From: an uncultured Pelagibacteraceae bacterium
GTDB taxonomy: Bacteria > Pseudomonadota > Alphaproteobacteria > Pelagibacterales > Pelagibacteraceae
DNA length: 64,000 nt
Direction of reading: 5' to 3'
Assembly (NCBI GenBank): GCA_902529715.1
Contig: CABZXL010000003.1
Coordinates: 1-64,000, forward strand
Part shown: in pieces, positions 10,207 to 20,064 of the stretch
Layout: every line of letters begins with the position of its first letter
Numbering within the stretch: position 1 is the first letter of the stretch
Program-made: the position numbers and the translations under genes
Notes under the pieces: model-generated
Database searches by the model: none
The model's input: the letters and a program-made list of their open reading frames with translations, nothing else
Told to the model about the DNA's origin: nothing

Positions 10207-12858
10207 TTAAAAGTTTAAAGATATATCACGGTGAATAGAGTTACAACTTGCAACAAATTTAGCCTGTTCTTTTGTTAAACGAGATTGTAATCTTAAACCT
10301 ATATTATTTTTAATAACCTCATTATATTTTTCAAGTTCTGGCATTAAATTTTGTGCTGCATCTTTTCTCCAATTCACTTCCTTATCATACAAAATAAATG
10401 CTTCTGAGCTTGCATCTGATATTTTATTTTCATCTATTTCTTCACTATCAACTAAAGAATATAGATCATCTAATCTATTGGCAAATTCCTCTATACCTGA
10501 AATTTCACTTAGTTTTTCAAATAGACTGTCTATAATTGAAATTGAATTTTGATAGTTTTTATTATTAATTTCATACTTTAAATCTTGAATTTCAGATGAA
10601 AGTTTTTGTAAATTTTCATGATCTTTAATGAACATAGCAATTTGATCTAGATTATCATATGCCTCGTCTACATTTTTTTTATATCTTTTTGTTTGTGTAT
10701 TTTTAGCTTTTTGAATAATTTCAAATTCTTTATTTTTAGATGTCCAATTTTCTGGAATTTGTTTTTCTATTTCATCAATTTCTAACTTATAATCTTCAAT
10801 TCTAAGTTCGATTTTATTTTTTTGAGATAAGTCATCTTTTTCCAAATTTCTAATTTCTGCTTTTGATTTTTCTATTTTTAGTTCTATTTTTCTTATTTTT
10901 TTTTGTTTTTTTCTCACAGTGAAATGAAGGTCTCTATAATCTTCAGCAAATAAGTTATAATCTTCCTCGGTTTTTTGAAGTTTTTTAACCAGCGCAAAAG
11001 TTCCAAGTGCGTTTTCAAAATGTTCCTCAAAAATATCTAATTTATCATTAGGAAGATCTGAAGGAACCAGCTGCTCAAAACTTTTTATAGCAGCTGTGAT
11101 TTTTTGCTCATCATTGTTGTAAATATCAAATTTATATTCTTGTAAACAATGTTGAAGCTTAGGATTCATTGGAGGTGGAGCCACATGAGATGTTAAGTAT
11201 GTTCTAGCGGGTAAATAGTTTACTAAACTTGGATAAAAACCTACGATTCCAAGTCCTATTAACTGTAATACTATGAAAGGAACAACACCTTTCCAAATAT
11301 TTAGGGTTGTAATAAATTTAGGTGCAACACCTTTTAAATAAAATAAAGCAAAACCAAATGGAGGAGTTAAAAAAGAAGTTTGTAAATTTACCCCAATCAT
11401 TACCCCCAACCAAATTGCACTAACATTGGCTCCTGTTTCAGCCAATAATATTGGCGCAATAATAGGTACAACAACTACAGCAATTTCTATAAAATCAAGG
11501 AAAAAACCTAAAAGAAAAATTACTGCCATTACAACAATAAATTGGATCCAAAATCCACCTGGTAGATCTTGTAAAAAATCCCTTACTAATTCTTCACCTC
11601 CAAAAGCCCTAAAACCTGAAGTTAACATCGCTGCTCCCAAAAGAATTATAAATACCATCGAAGTAGTCACACACGTTTCAGTAACAACTTCTTTTAAAAC
11701 GTTATCAACTTTATAAGACCTCCAAAAGCTCCAAATTATACCTATTAAAAAAATTAAAGTAAAAAAACCTGTTATAAAAATTGCAGTTAAGTTTCTAGTT
11801 TCTATGGCTTTAATATTTAAATTATAATTATTTGAAATAAAAAAAATTGGAATTAGAGCTACAACAGATATTAGTAATGGATAATATGCATCCTTTTTAC
11901 CTTGATGTAGTCGATACCCAGCCATTATAGTTGCTCCTATTGCACCAATAGAACCAGCTTGATTGACAGTAGCTATTCCCATTAATATAGATCCAAGAAC
12001 TGCAAATATTAATGCAAGTGGTGGAATTATTACCATTATAACTTTCATCCAAAATTTAAAATCAAATTGACCTTTAAATGGAACAGGAGGAGCTGCTCTA
12101 GGATTTAATCTTGCATATACAAATACATACAACATATACAAACCAACTAATACTAATCCAGGCAATAATGCTCCAAGAAACATATCACCAGCACTAGTGG
12201 AGCCTACTCTGAACTCGCCAGGCATATTAAATTCACCTGTTATTAATTTATAGTCTGCCTGTCTCATTGTATTTGCTACATCAGCAGCACTAGCTAATTG
12301 GTCTGCAATAATAATTAAAACAATTGATGGAGGAATTATTTGTCCAAGTGTTCCAGATGAACAAACTATTCCACTCGCGAGACTTCTGTCATATTTATTA
12401 TTCAACATAGTGGGCAATGAAATTAAACCCATTGCAATAACGGTTGCTCCAACTATTCCTGTGGTTGCTGCAAGTAATGCTCCAACAAAAATTACTGAAA
12501 TTCCAAGTCCTCCAGGGATAGGACCGAACAATTGACCCATAGTTACCAAAAGATCTTCTGCAATTTTAGATTTTTGCAACATAATCCCCATAAAAATAAA
12601 TAAAGGTATTGCAATTAAAGTATCGGTTTCTACATCCCAATAATTACTCCTGAAATTTGTAATCCCTGCTGTTAACCATTCTATTGGTCCATCAGTTGCG
12701 TAATATGCACCTACATCTCCTTCAAAAAGATATCCAAAGAAAGCTGCAGCACCTATTGAAATGATAGCTGAACCTGGTAATGCAAAAGCAACAGGGAAAC
12801 CTGATGCCAATGCAACTATCATAATTAAAACAAGTAGAGATAAAAATAAATGTTCCAT
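10207..12858 (-). CDS. dctM: TRAP transporter large permease (DctM) with about 330 aa coiled-coil C-terminal extension
   Basis: GFPVAFALPGSA..., IPLFIFMGIMLQKS, GASV-like loops for the first ~540 aa; charged K/E-rich helical tail thereafter. Confidence 0.9.
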   Translation of the reverse strand: MEHLFLSLLVLIMIVALASGFPVAFALPGSAIISIGAAAFFGYLFEGDVGAYYATDGPIEWLTAGITNFRSNYWDVETDTLIAIPLFIFMGIMLQKSKIAEDLLVTMGQLFGPIPGGLGISVIFVGALLAATTGIVGATVIAMGLISLPTMLNNKYDRSLASGIVCSSGTLGQIIPPSIVLIIIADQLASAADVANTMRQADYKLITGEFNMPGEFRVGSTSAGDMFLGALLPGLVLVGLYMLYVFVYARLNPRAAPPVPFKGQFDFKFWMKVIMVIIPPLALIFAVLGSILMGIATVNQAGSIGAIGATIMAGYRLHQGKKDAYYPLLISVVALIPIFFISNNYNLNIKAIETRNLTAIFITGFFTLIFLIGIIWSFWRSYKVDNVLKEVVTETCVTTSMVFIILLGAAMLTSGFRAFGGEELVRDFLQDLPGGFWIQFIVVMAVIFLLGFFLDFIEIAVVVVPIIAPILLAETGANVSAIWLGVMIGVNLQTSFLTPPFGFALFYLKGVAPKFITTLNIWKGVVPFIVLQLIGLGIVGFYPSLVNYLPARTYLTSHVAPPPMNPKLQHCLQEYKFDIYNNDEQKITAAIKSFEQLVPSDLPNDKLDIFEEHFENALGTFALVKKLQKTEEDYNLFAEDYRDLHFTVRKKQKKIRKIELKIEKSKAEIRNLEKDDLSQKNKIELRIEDYKLEIDEIEKQIPENWTSKNKEFEIIQKAKNTQTKRYKKNVDEAYDNLDQIAMFIKDHENLQKLSSEIQDLKYEINNKNYQNSISIIDSLFEKLSEISGIEEFANRLDDLYSLVDSEEIDENKISDASSEAFILYDKEVNWRKDAAQNLMPELEKYNEVIKNNIGLRLQSRLTKEQAKFVASCNSIHRDISLNF

Positions 12859-12861
12859 AGT

Positions 12862-13845
12862 TTAACTTTTTAAAAGTTTATAACTGCTACTCATAAAATA
12901 GCTTGTAAATTGAATTAACATACTGACAGCAAATACAGCTAGATATACTGCCATTAGATAAAGTAAGTATAATCCGTTTGATCCTTGTTGTGTAATTTCA
13001 AAGGAAATAACAGGACCATTAATAATACTTGCTTTTCCACCCATTCCTAAAAATAAAACAATAAGGCATAATGGGATTCCTAATAACAAAGATCCCATTG
13101 AATTTGTCCAGGCTTTTTTTCTCTCACTAAAACCAGTGTATAAAACATCAACTCTAACGTGACCTTCGTGCATTAATGCATATGCACTAGCAAAAAGATA
13201 AAGGGCTGAATACCAGAAACGAACTAAATCACCCTGAAAAGCTTGTTCATATTCAAATATGAATCTTGATACTACAATAAAAAATTCACTAGCAACAACT
13301 AGAACAGCTAACCAAATAAAACCTACTGATCTTGTAAAATAACCAATTACAAAAGAAATTAATATTAAAGGAAAATGAACAAAGGTAATTCTAAATGCTG
13401 GAATAACTAGTTTAATTTTTAATGTTTCACCAAAAATTGGTTCAACTAATTTTTCTACAACCATAAATGAAATTATTAAATCTGTGATTCCAACAATCAA
13501 AACTGCCCAAAAAGATGAACGAATAATATAAGAAGTAAATTCAGTAAGAATTTTTGAGTCAGTTTCTAGAGTTTGTTTAATAGATCTAAATACGTAAAAA
13601 ATTGCAAATAATATTGAAGCAAAATACAAAAATAATTGTATATAGGCTGTTGTTAATAACGAACCTTCTAAAGAGTTACTTAATTTTTTAAATCCAAATA
13701 AACCATGATGAGCAAATAATTTTTTAACACCAGGCCATTCAAACCAAACTGTTAAAACATTGTTAATTAGGAAAATAAAAGTAATAGCTAATATCGAATA
13801 ACTAAATATTCTAATAATTATCGGCAAATTACTTTTTGAAACCAT
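12862..13845 (-). CDS. dctQ: TRAP transporter small permease (DctQ)
   Basis: DVLYTGFSERKKAW, LMHEGHVRVD, multi-TM, adjacent to dctM/dctP. Confidence 0.85.
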   Translation of the reverse strand: MVSKSNLPIIIRIFSYSILAITFIFLINNVLTVWFEWPGVKKLFAHHGLFGFKKLSNSLEGSLLTTAYIQLFLYFASILFAIFYVFRSIKQTLETDSKILTEFTSYIIRSSFWAVLIVGITDLIISFMVVEKLVEPIFGETLKIKLVIPAFRITFVHFPLILISFVIGYFTRSVGFIWLAVLVVASEFFIVVSRFIFEYEQAFQGDLVRFWYSALYLFASAYALMHEGHVRVDVLYTGFSERKKAWTNSMGSLLLGIPLCLIVLFLGMGGKASIINGPVISFEITQQGSNGLYLLYLMAVYLAVFAVSMLIQFTSYFMSSSYKLLKS

Positions 13846-13865
13846 AAAATAAAATATTTTTGTCT

Positions 13866-13897
13866 TATTAAAAAAGGGCCCTAAAAAGGGCCCTTAA
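13866..13897 (-). terminator. Hairpin plus U-tract between dctP and dctQM
   Basis: AAGGGCCC-TTTTTA-GGGCCCTT perfect 8-bp stem (13874-13895), followed by TTTT on the minus strand. Confidence 0.8.
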
Positions 13898-13923
13898 TTT
13901 TTAATTTTATCAAACTTTAAGTA

Positions 13924-15057
13924 TTATAGTCCTAAAGCTCTGTTTCTTTGAGCAATGTATGGTGAGTCTGACAAGTTTGTCCAAGCACCGATCTCTTTAC
14001 GAGCTTTAACAAAAGCTTTATGCGTTCTAGCAGCAAGATCACTGTGTTGTTGAACTTCATCATAAACTTCAGCAGCACCTTTAGCAAAAGCATCATAAAC
14101 TTTGTCATTAAACTTCTCAAGTTTAACACCATGATCGTTTATTAAACGACCTAATGCTGCACCATTTTTAGCATTGTACTCAGCCATAGTGATTTCGTCA
14201 GCCCAAGCACAAGCAGTTTTAATTATCATTTGGTCTGATTTTGTTAAACTTGTAAACCAAGATTTATTAACACCACATGCTAACATCGAACCAGGTTCGT
14301 GCATACCTGGATAGTAATAGTACTTAGCAGCTTCATGGAACTTCATAGCTTCGTCATTCCAAGGACCTACCCATTCAGTTGCATCGATTGCACCTGAAAC
14401 AAGGTTTTCATAAATTTGTCCACCAGGAAGTGAAATTGGAGAACCACCAAGTTTTCCAAGTACTTGTCCTCCTAATCCAGGCATACGCATTTTTAAACCT
14501 TTTAGGTCGTTAGCTGATCTAATTTTTTTGTTAAACCAACCACCCATTTGAACTCCAGTGTTACCAGCTATGAAACTTTGAGTACCAAAGTCATCAGTTA
14601 GCTCATCCCAAAGTGCTTGTCCTCCACCATGGTGAATCCAAGCATTGATTTCAGAATATGTGAAACCAAATGGGCATGCTGTAAAATATCCAAACGCTGG
14701 GTGTTTTTTAACCCAGTAGTAGTCTGCACCGTGATACATTTGTGAGTTACCAGAAGCAACTTCATCAAATGAGTCAAATGCTTTAACTCTTTCATTTGCA
14801 GCGTAATAAGTAACTTGTATTCTTCCATCACTCATATCGCTTAGTCTTTTTGCAAGTCTTTGCGCACCAGTTCCTAGACCAGGAAAATCTCTTGGCCAAG
14901 TAGCTACCATCGCAGCTTCTACTCTTTCAGCAGCAACTGCTGGAGCAGCTAAAGATGATGCAGCAACAGCGGCAACACCAGTTGCAGCAGCAGCTTTAAA
15001 GAACTTACGTCTTGAAGGTGATTTATTAACCTTCAATGATTTTTTTTCTTTAATCAT
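13924..15057 (-). CDS. dctP: TRAP transporter substrate-binding protein (DctP)
   Basis: Tat-like signal SRRKFFKAAAATGVAAVAAS; LKGLKMRMPGLGGQVLGKLGGSPISLPGGQIYENLVSGAIDATEWVGPWND. Confidence 0.92.
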   Translation of the reverse strand: MIKEKKSLKVNKSPSRRKFFKAAAATGVAAVAASSLAAPAVAAERVEAAMVATWPRDFPGLGTGAQRLAKRLSDMSDGRIQVTYYAANERVKAFDSFDEVASGNSQMYHGADYYWVKKHPAFGYFTACPFGFTYSEINAWIHHGGGQALWDELTDDFGTQSFIAGNTGVQMGGWFNKKIRSANDLKGLKMRMPGLGGQVLGKLGGSPISLPGGQIYENLVSGAIDATEWVGPWNDEAMKFHEAAKYYYYPGMHEPGSMLACGVNKSWFTSLTKSDQMIIKTACAWADEITMAEYNAKNGAALGRLINDHGVKLEKFNDKVYDAFAKGAAEVYDEVQQHSDLAARTHKAFVKARKEIGAWTNLSDSPYIAQRNRALGL

Positions 15058-15071
15058 ATTTTTTCCCTCTT

Positions 15072-15089
15072 ATTAGTTAATTAACTAAT
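15072..15089. promoter_or_regulatory. 18-bp perfect palindrome upstream of dctP
   Basis: ATTAGTTAATTAACTAAT immediately upstream of the dctP SD-like AAGAGGG. Confidence 0.4.
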
Positions 15090-15168
15090 TTTATTTAAGC
15101 ATATAACCAAGCAAGAGTCATAAAAAAAATACCCAAAATGAACTTAATTACAATTATAGATTGTATAT

Positions 15169-16542
15169 TTAGTTTAGATCAAAAATTTTTCCTGGATTCA
15201 TTATATTGTTAGGATCCATACTTCTCTTAATAGATTTCATTGCAGGCAAGTTATCAGGATGCTGCTTCAATAAATAATGTTTTTTTTGTAAACCAATACC
15301 ATGTTCTCCCGTAATTGTTCCCTCTAACTCTAAAGCTTTTTGAATAAGTTTATCACTATAATCTCTTATTAGTTGTTGTTTTTTTTCATCTTTAGGATCA
15401 TACAAAATAATAGAGTGAAAATTACCATCACCAACATGACCAACCATTGGTGCTATTAGGCCATTTTCTTTAACATGTTTTTCCGCCCAAGAAACACATT
15501 CTACAAGCTTTGAAATAGGAACGCATATGTCTGTTGAATATACTTTCATATTATTACCTAGAGCTTTAACTGAATAATAAACATCATGTCTTGCTTTCCA
15601 CAATTTATTTCTTTCTTCAATAGACTCGGCCCATTTAAAATCACTTCCTCCATTATTTTTAGATAACTCTTCAACAAGTTTTATTGTTTCTTTATTTGAT
15701 GTTTCACTACCATGAAATTCAAAAAAAAGAGTTGGGGAAGCTTTTACATTTTCTAGTTTTGAATATTTAATACTTATTTCCATTTGATCTTTGTTTAACA
15801 TTTCAATTCTTGCAACATTTAATCCGTATTGGATTACTTCTTGAGAAGTTAAAACTGCTGAATCTAAATCAGGAAAATAACAAACCGCACTCATAATATT
15901 TTCTGGAATTGGAGATAATCTTAATTGTACTTCAGTTATAATTCCTAGTGTTCCTTCTGAACCAATAAATAGATTAGTTAAATTATATCCCGCAGAAGAT
16001 TTTTTTGCCCTGCCTCCTGTTTTAACTATATCTCCATTTGCTAAAACTACAGTTAAGCCTGATACCACTGTTCTCATTGTTCCATACTTAACTGCCATCG
16101 TACCAGATGCTGAGGTAGAAGCCATTCCACCCAATGCAGCATCTGCACCTGGGTCAATTGGAAAAAAAACTCCATCCTCTCTTAAATACTCATTTAGTTG
16201 TTTTCTTGTAACATTTGCTTGGACCCTACAATCAAAATCAGCTGCATTAACACTTAAAACTTTATTCATTTTTTCTAAAGAAATTGTAATTCCATTTTCA
16301 TTTCCTACTACATTTCCTTCAAGAGAGGTACCTGTTCCAAAAGGTACAACGGGAATTTTATGTTCATTACATAATTTCAATATTTTTGAAACTTCATCAT
16401 TTGTTTCTGGAAAAACTACTGCTTGAGATAAAATTGGATCATATGTATCTTCACCACGAGCATAATTTGCTCTTGTAGACTCAGACATTGAAAATCTACC
16501 ATTAAATATACTTTTTAATTCTTTTTGTATCTGTTCATTCAT
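15169..16542 (-). CDS. FAD-binding oxidase (GlcD / D-lactate dehydrogenase family)
   Basis: VPFGTGTSLEGNV, FIGSEGTLGIITE, GHVGDGNFH, GEHGIGLQKK. Confidence 0.92.
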   Translation of the reverse strand: MNEQIQKELKSIFNGRFSMSESTRANYARGEDTYDPILSQAVVFPETNDEVSKILKLCNEHKIPVVPFGTGTSLEGNVVGNENGITISLEKMNKVLSVNAADFDCRVQANVTRKQLNEYLREDGVFFPIDPGADAALGGMASTSASGTMAVKYGTMRTVVSGLTVVLANGDIVKTGGRAKKSSAGYNLTNLFIGSEGTLGIITEVQLRLSPIPENIMSAVCYFPDLDSAVLTSQEVIQYGLNVARIEMLNKDQMEISIKYSKLENVKASPTLFFEFHGSETSNKETIKLVEELSKNNGGSDFKWAESIEERNKLWKARHDVYYSVKALGNNMKVYSTDICVPISKLVECVSWAEKHVKENGLIAPMVGHVGDGNFHSIILYDPKDEKKQQLIRDYSDKLIQKALELEGTITGEHGIGLQKKHYLLKQHPDNLPAMKSIKRSMDPNNIMNPGKIFDLN

Positions 16543-16583
16543 TTTTTTAAATAATTTTAAATTATATAATAAATTATACTATA

Positions 16584-17747
16584 TTAACTTACCATTTTTT
16601 TGATATTTTCTAGTGCCTTAGAAATATTATCTTGGGAAGCCGCAAAGCTAAATCGCACATAATCTATAGCTTTTTTTCCAAAAGATGTACCTGGCACAAT
16701 TGCTACCCCAGCTTCATGTAAACATTTTTTTGCAAACTCTTTTCCACTCATTCCAGTTTCTGTAACATTTGGAAAAGCATAAAATGCTCCACCTGGTAAG
16801 CTACAATCAATTCCCTTAATACTGTTAAGTCCATCAAAAATTAATTTTCTTCTTTTAGTAAATTTTTCCATCATAAAATTTATGGAGTCATCTGGGCCAT
16901 CTAGAGCAGCTATTGCTCCATATTGAATTGCTGCATTCACGCACGAGTGATTATTAACGCAAAATTTAATAACATGTTCTACAAGATTTTCTGGCCATAC
17001 TGACCACCCTAGCCGCCAGCCTGTCATTGAATAAGCTTTGCTCCAGCCATCCAGTACAATTAATCTATCGTATAAAAAAGGGTAATCAAAAAAAGTTGGC
17101 ATTTTTTTTCCGTCGAATATTTGTCTGCTATAAATTTCATCACTCAATATAGCAACATGAGGAAATTTTTTTAATCCTTCAGCGAGCTGATCTATTTTAT
17201 TTTTTTCTGTAAAAGCACCTGTCGGATTATTTGGATTATTTAATATTATCAATCGAGTATTTTCGTTTATTAATGATAAAATTTTTTCTGGGTTAATTGA
17301 AAAATCTTTATTCTCTAACATATTTATTGGAACTGCTTTTGCTCCAGTATAATTAATCATAGATTCATAAATTGGAAATCCTGGATCTGGATATATTATT
17401 TCTGCACCTGGCTCTCCAAACAATGTTATAGCATAATACATTGTTGGTTTTCCTCCAGGCATAATAATAACTCTTTCTGGGTCAATATCTATATTGTAAA
17501 GTTTTTTAATTTTTCTAGTCACTGCTTGTCTGCACTCAATTATTCCATTTGGCAAGACGTATCCATGATGACCTTCGTCTAGTGCTTTTTTTGTTGCATC
17601 TACTACGTGCTTTGGTGATTTAAAATCAGGTTGGCCAAGACTTAAATGAATTATTTTTTTTCCTTCTGCTTCTAATTTTTTTGCTTCTGCTAAAATTTTA
17701 AAAGCTGACTCTGTACCTAGTCTTTCAAGGTTTTTTGCAAGTTTCAT
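16584..17747 (-). CDS. Pyridoxal phosphate-dependent aminotransferase (class I/II)
   Basis: LSLGQPDF, NNPNNPTGA, SDEIYSRQIF, GWSKAYSMTGWRLGW. Confidence 0.92.
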   Translation of the reverse strand: MKLAKNLERLGTESAFKILAEAKKLEAEGKKIIHLSLGQPDFKSPKHVVDATKKALDEGHHGYVLPNGIIECRQAVTRKIKKLYNIDIDPERVIIMPGGKPTMYYAITLFGEPGAEIIYPDPGFPIYESMINYTGAKAVPINMLENKDFSINPEKILSLINENTRLIILNNPNNPTGAFTEKNKIDQLAEGLKKFPHVAILSDEIYSRQIFDGKKMPTFFDYPFLYDRLIVLDGWSKAYSMTGWRLGWSVWPENLVEHVIKFCVNNHSCVNAAIQYGAIAALDGPDDSINFMMEKFTKRRKLIFDGLNSIKGIDCSLPGGAFYAFPNVTETGMSGKEFAKKCLHEAGVAIVPGTSFGKKAIDYVRFSFAASQDNISKALENIKKMVS

Positions 17748-17751
17748 AATT

Positions 17752-18903
17752 TTATTTTTTAAAAATAATTTTTGAACTATTTAATTCTCTTAAATTTTTA
17801 CAGCCCATTAGTAACATATTTCTCTCAATTTCTTTTTGCATATTTTGCAATGCACGTTCCACACCTACTTGACCTCCTGATGCAAGAGAAAATAAAAACA
17901 TTTTTCCAAAACTACAAGCTTTTGCGCCTGCTGCAACTGCTTTTAAAACATGAGTCCCTCTTCTAACTCCACCATCTAATATAATTTCTAATTTATCACC
18001 AACTGCATCTGAAATTTCTTTAAGTTGATCGAATGGAGATCTTGATCCATCTAATTGTCTCCCGCCGTGATTTGAAAGAAATATTGCAGTACAGCCTATA
18101 TCGATTGCTTTTTTTGCATCCTCAACTGACATAACTCCTTTTAAAGCAAATGGACCATTCCATTTTTTTATACAATATTCTGCATCTTGCCAGTTCATTC
18201 CTGGATCGTACTGTTCGTTAACATATTCTATAACTGATTTAGTTATATTAGTTCCTTTGTCAGTTTTATGCTTAACATTTGAAAGTTCAAATTTTTTATT
18301 TGTTAAATAGTTAAAGACCCAGCCTGGTTTTGCTGCAAATTCGAATAAACTTTTGATCGTAAGTTTTGGGGGAGTAGTAAAACCTGTTCTATGATCTCTT
18401 TCTCTATTACCGGCCACTATTGTATCGACTGTTAAACACAAACCATCAAAGTTTGCTATTTTACATCTATTAATCAAATCGTCTGTAATAGATTTATCTT
18501 TATGAATATAAAGTTGAAATAATTTTGGGCCACTTGAAATATTTGCAATTTCTTCAATTGATGATGTGGCCATAGTAGACATGCCATACATTGTTCCTAA
18601 TTTTTCAGCTGCTCTTGCTGAAGCCCTATCTCCTTCCGGGTCGTACAATCTTTGCATGGCTGTAGGAGATAAAAAAATTGGCATGCTTATTTTTCTGCCA
18701 AAAATTTCTGTTGAAATATCTGGCTTTCCACCACCAGCTAAAACATTCGGAATTAAATCACACTGATTAAATGAATCTGTGTTTCTTTTTAGAGTTATTT
18801 CGTCATCTGAACCTCCATCAATATAATGAAAAATTGGAGATGGTAATTTTTTTTTTGCTAATTTTCTAAAATCATCAAAATTGTGACAATCATTTAGATT
18901 CAT
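17752..18903 (-). CDS. FMN-dependent alpha-hydroxy-acid dehydrogenase (L-lactate dehydrogenase-like)
   Basis: HYIDGGSDDEITLKRN, LKGVMSVEDAKKAIDIGC, LSNHGGRQLDGSRSPFDQL, LDGGVRRGTHVLKA. Confidence 0.92.
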   Translation of the reverse strand: MNLNDCHNFDDFRKLAKKKLPSPIFHYIDGGSDDEITLKRNTDSFNQCDLIPNVLAGGGKPDISTEIFGRKISMPIFLSPTAMQRLYDPEGDRASARAAEKLGTMYGMSTMATSSIEEIANISSGPKLFQLYIHKDKSITDDLINRCKIANFDGLCLTVDTIVAGNRERDHRTGFTTPPKLTIKSLFEFAAKPGWVFNYLTNKKFELSNVKHKTDKGTNITKSVIEYVNEQYDPGMNWQDAEYCIKKWNGPFALKGVMSVEDAKKAIDIGCTAIFLSNHGGRQLDGSRSPFDQLKEISDAVGDKLEIILDGGVRRGTHVLKAVAAGAKACSFGKMFLFSLASGGQVGVERALQNMQKEIERNMLLMGCKNLRELNSSKIIFKK

Positions 18904-18906
18904 ACT

Positions 18907-20055
18907 TTATCTAAACCTTAAGTTGTTTCTATTTAAATCACTTATCTTTTTACAGCCCATGAGTTTCATATCTCTTTCAAGTTCAGCCTTATACTGTCCT
19001 AAAGCTCTTTCAACACCAGCTTGACCAGCTGCAGCTAGTGCATAAAGATAGAGTCTTCCTCCAGAACACGCTTTGGCACCAATAGATAATGCTTTTAGCA
19101 TATGAGTTCCTCTTTGGAATCCTCCTTCGCAAATGACATCGATCTTATCGCCAACTGCATCTACAATTTCTGCTAATTGATCAAATGGTGATCTTGATCC
19201 ATCAAGTTGTCTTCCTCCATGATTTGAAACTATTATTCCTGTGCATCCGATATCAACTGCTTTTTTAGCATCTTCAACACTCATCACTCCTTTAAGTGCA
19301 AAATGACCTCCCCATTGAGAACATAATTTTTCAGCATCATTCCAATTCATAGATTGATCCAACATAGTAGAAAAATAATTACCAATTGAAGTGTTCGTGC
19401 TGGTACCTTCTTTTACATAATCTTGAAGATGTGGTAATTCAAATTTACCTTTTGTTAAATAGTTTATTCCCCACATTGGTTTTGTAGCAAAACTATACAA
19501 ACTTGATAATGTAAGTTTAGGAGGAGATGTAAAACCAGTCCTAAGATCTCTTTCACGATTTCCTCCCGTTATTGTATCTACTGTTAAAGCTAAAACATCA
19601 AATTTTGCTGCCTTTGCTCTTTCCAAGCAAGAATCATTTAAACCTCTATCTTTATGAAAATAAAACTGAAACATTTTTGGTGTACTAATTAATGAAGCTA
19701 TTTCTTCAACACTTACAGTGGCTAAAGCCGAAACTCCAAACATAGTATTAAATTTCTGAGCTGCTTTACCTACTGCTCTTTCTCCATCATAATGAAAAAG
19801 TCTTTGTAAAGCTGTTGGTGCACAATAGAATGGAAGATCTAATTTTTTTCCAAATATAGTAGTTGATAAATCAATATTTTCTACACCTCTTAATACATTT
19901 GGAACTAAATCAATGTCATTAAATGAGGAAGTGTTACGTCTATATGTAATCTCATCATCTGCTGCTCCATCAATATAATGAAAAATTGGAGATGGTAATT
20001 TTTTTTTAGCTAATTTTCTAAAGTCACTAAAATTGTGACAGTCTTTAAGATTCAT
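18907..20055 (-). CDS. FMN-dependent alpha-hydroxy-acid dehydrogenase, paralog of upstream/downstream neighbour
   Basis: HYIDGAADDEITYRRN, VSNHGGRQLDGSRSPFDQL, CEGGFQRGTHMLKA; very similar to 17752-18903. Confidence 0.92.
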   Translation of the reverse strand: MNLKDCHNFSDFRKLAKKKLPSPIFHYIDGAADDEITYRRNTSSFNDIDLVPNVLRGVENIDLSTTIFGKKLDLPFYCAPTALQRLFHYDGERAVGKAAQKFNTMFGVSALATVSVEEIASLISTPKMFQFYFHKDRGLNDSCLERAKAAKFDVLALTVDTITGGNRERDLRTGFTSPPKLTLSSLYSFATKPMWGINYLTKGKFELPHLQDYVKEGTSTNTSIGNYFSTMLDQSMNWNDAEKLCSQWGGHFALKGVMSVEDAKKAVDIGCTGIIVSNHGGRQLDGSRSPFDQLAEIVDAVGDKIDVICEGGFQRGTHMLKALSIGAKACSGGRLYLYALAAAGQAGVERALGQYKAELERDMKLMGCKKISDLNRNNLRFR

Positions 20056-20064
20056 TTTTATATT

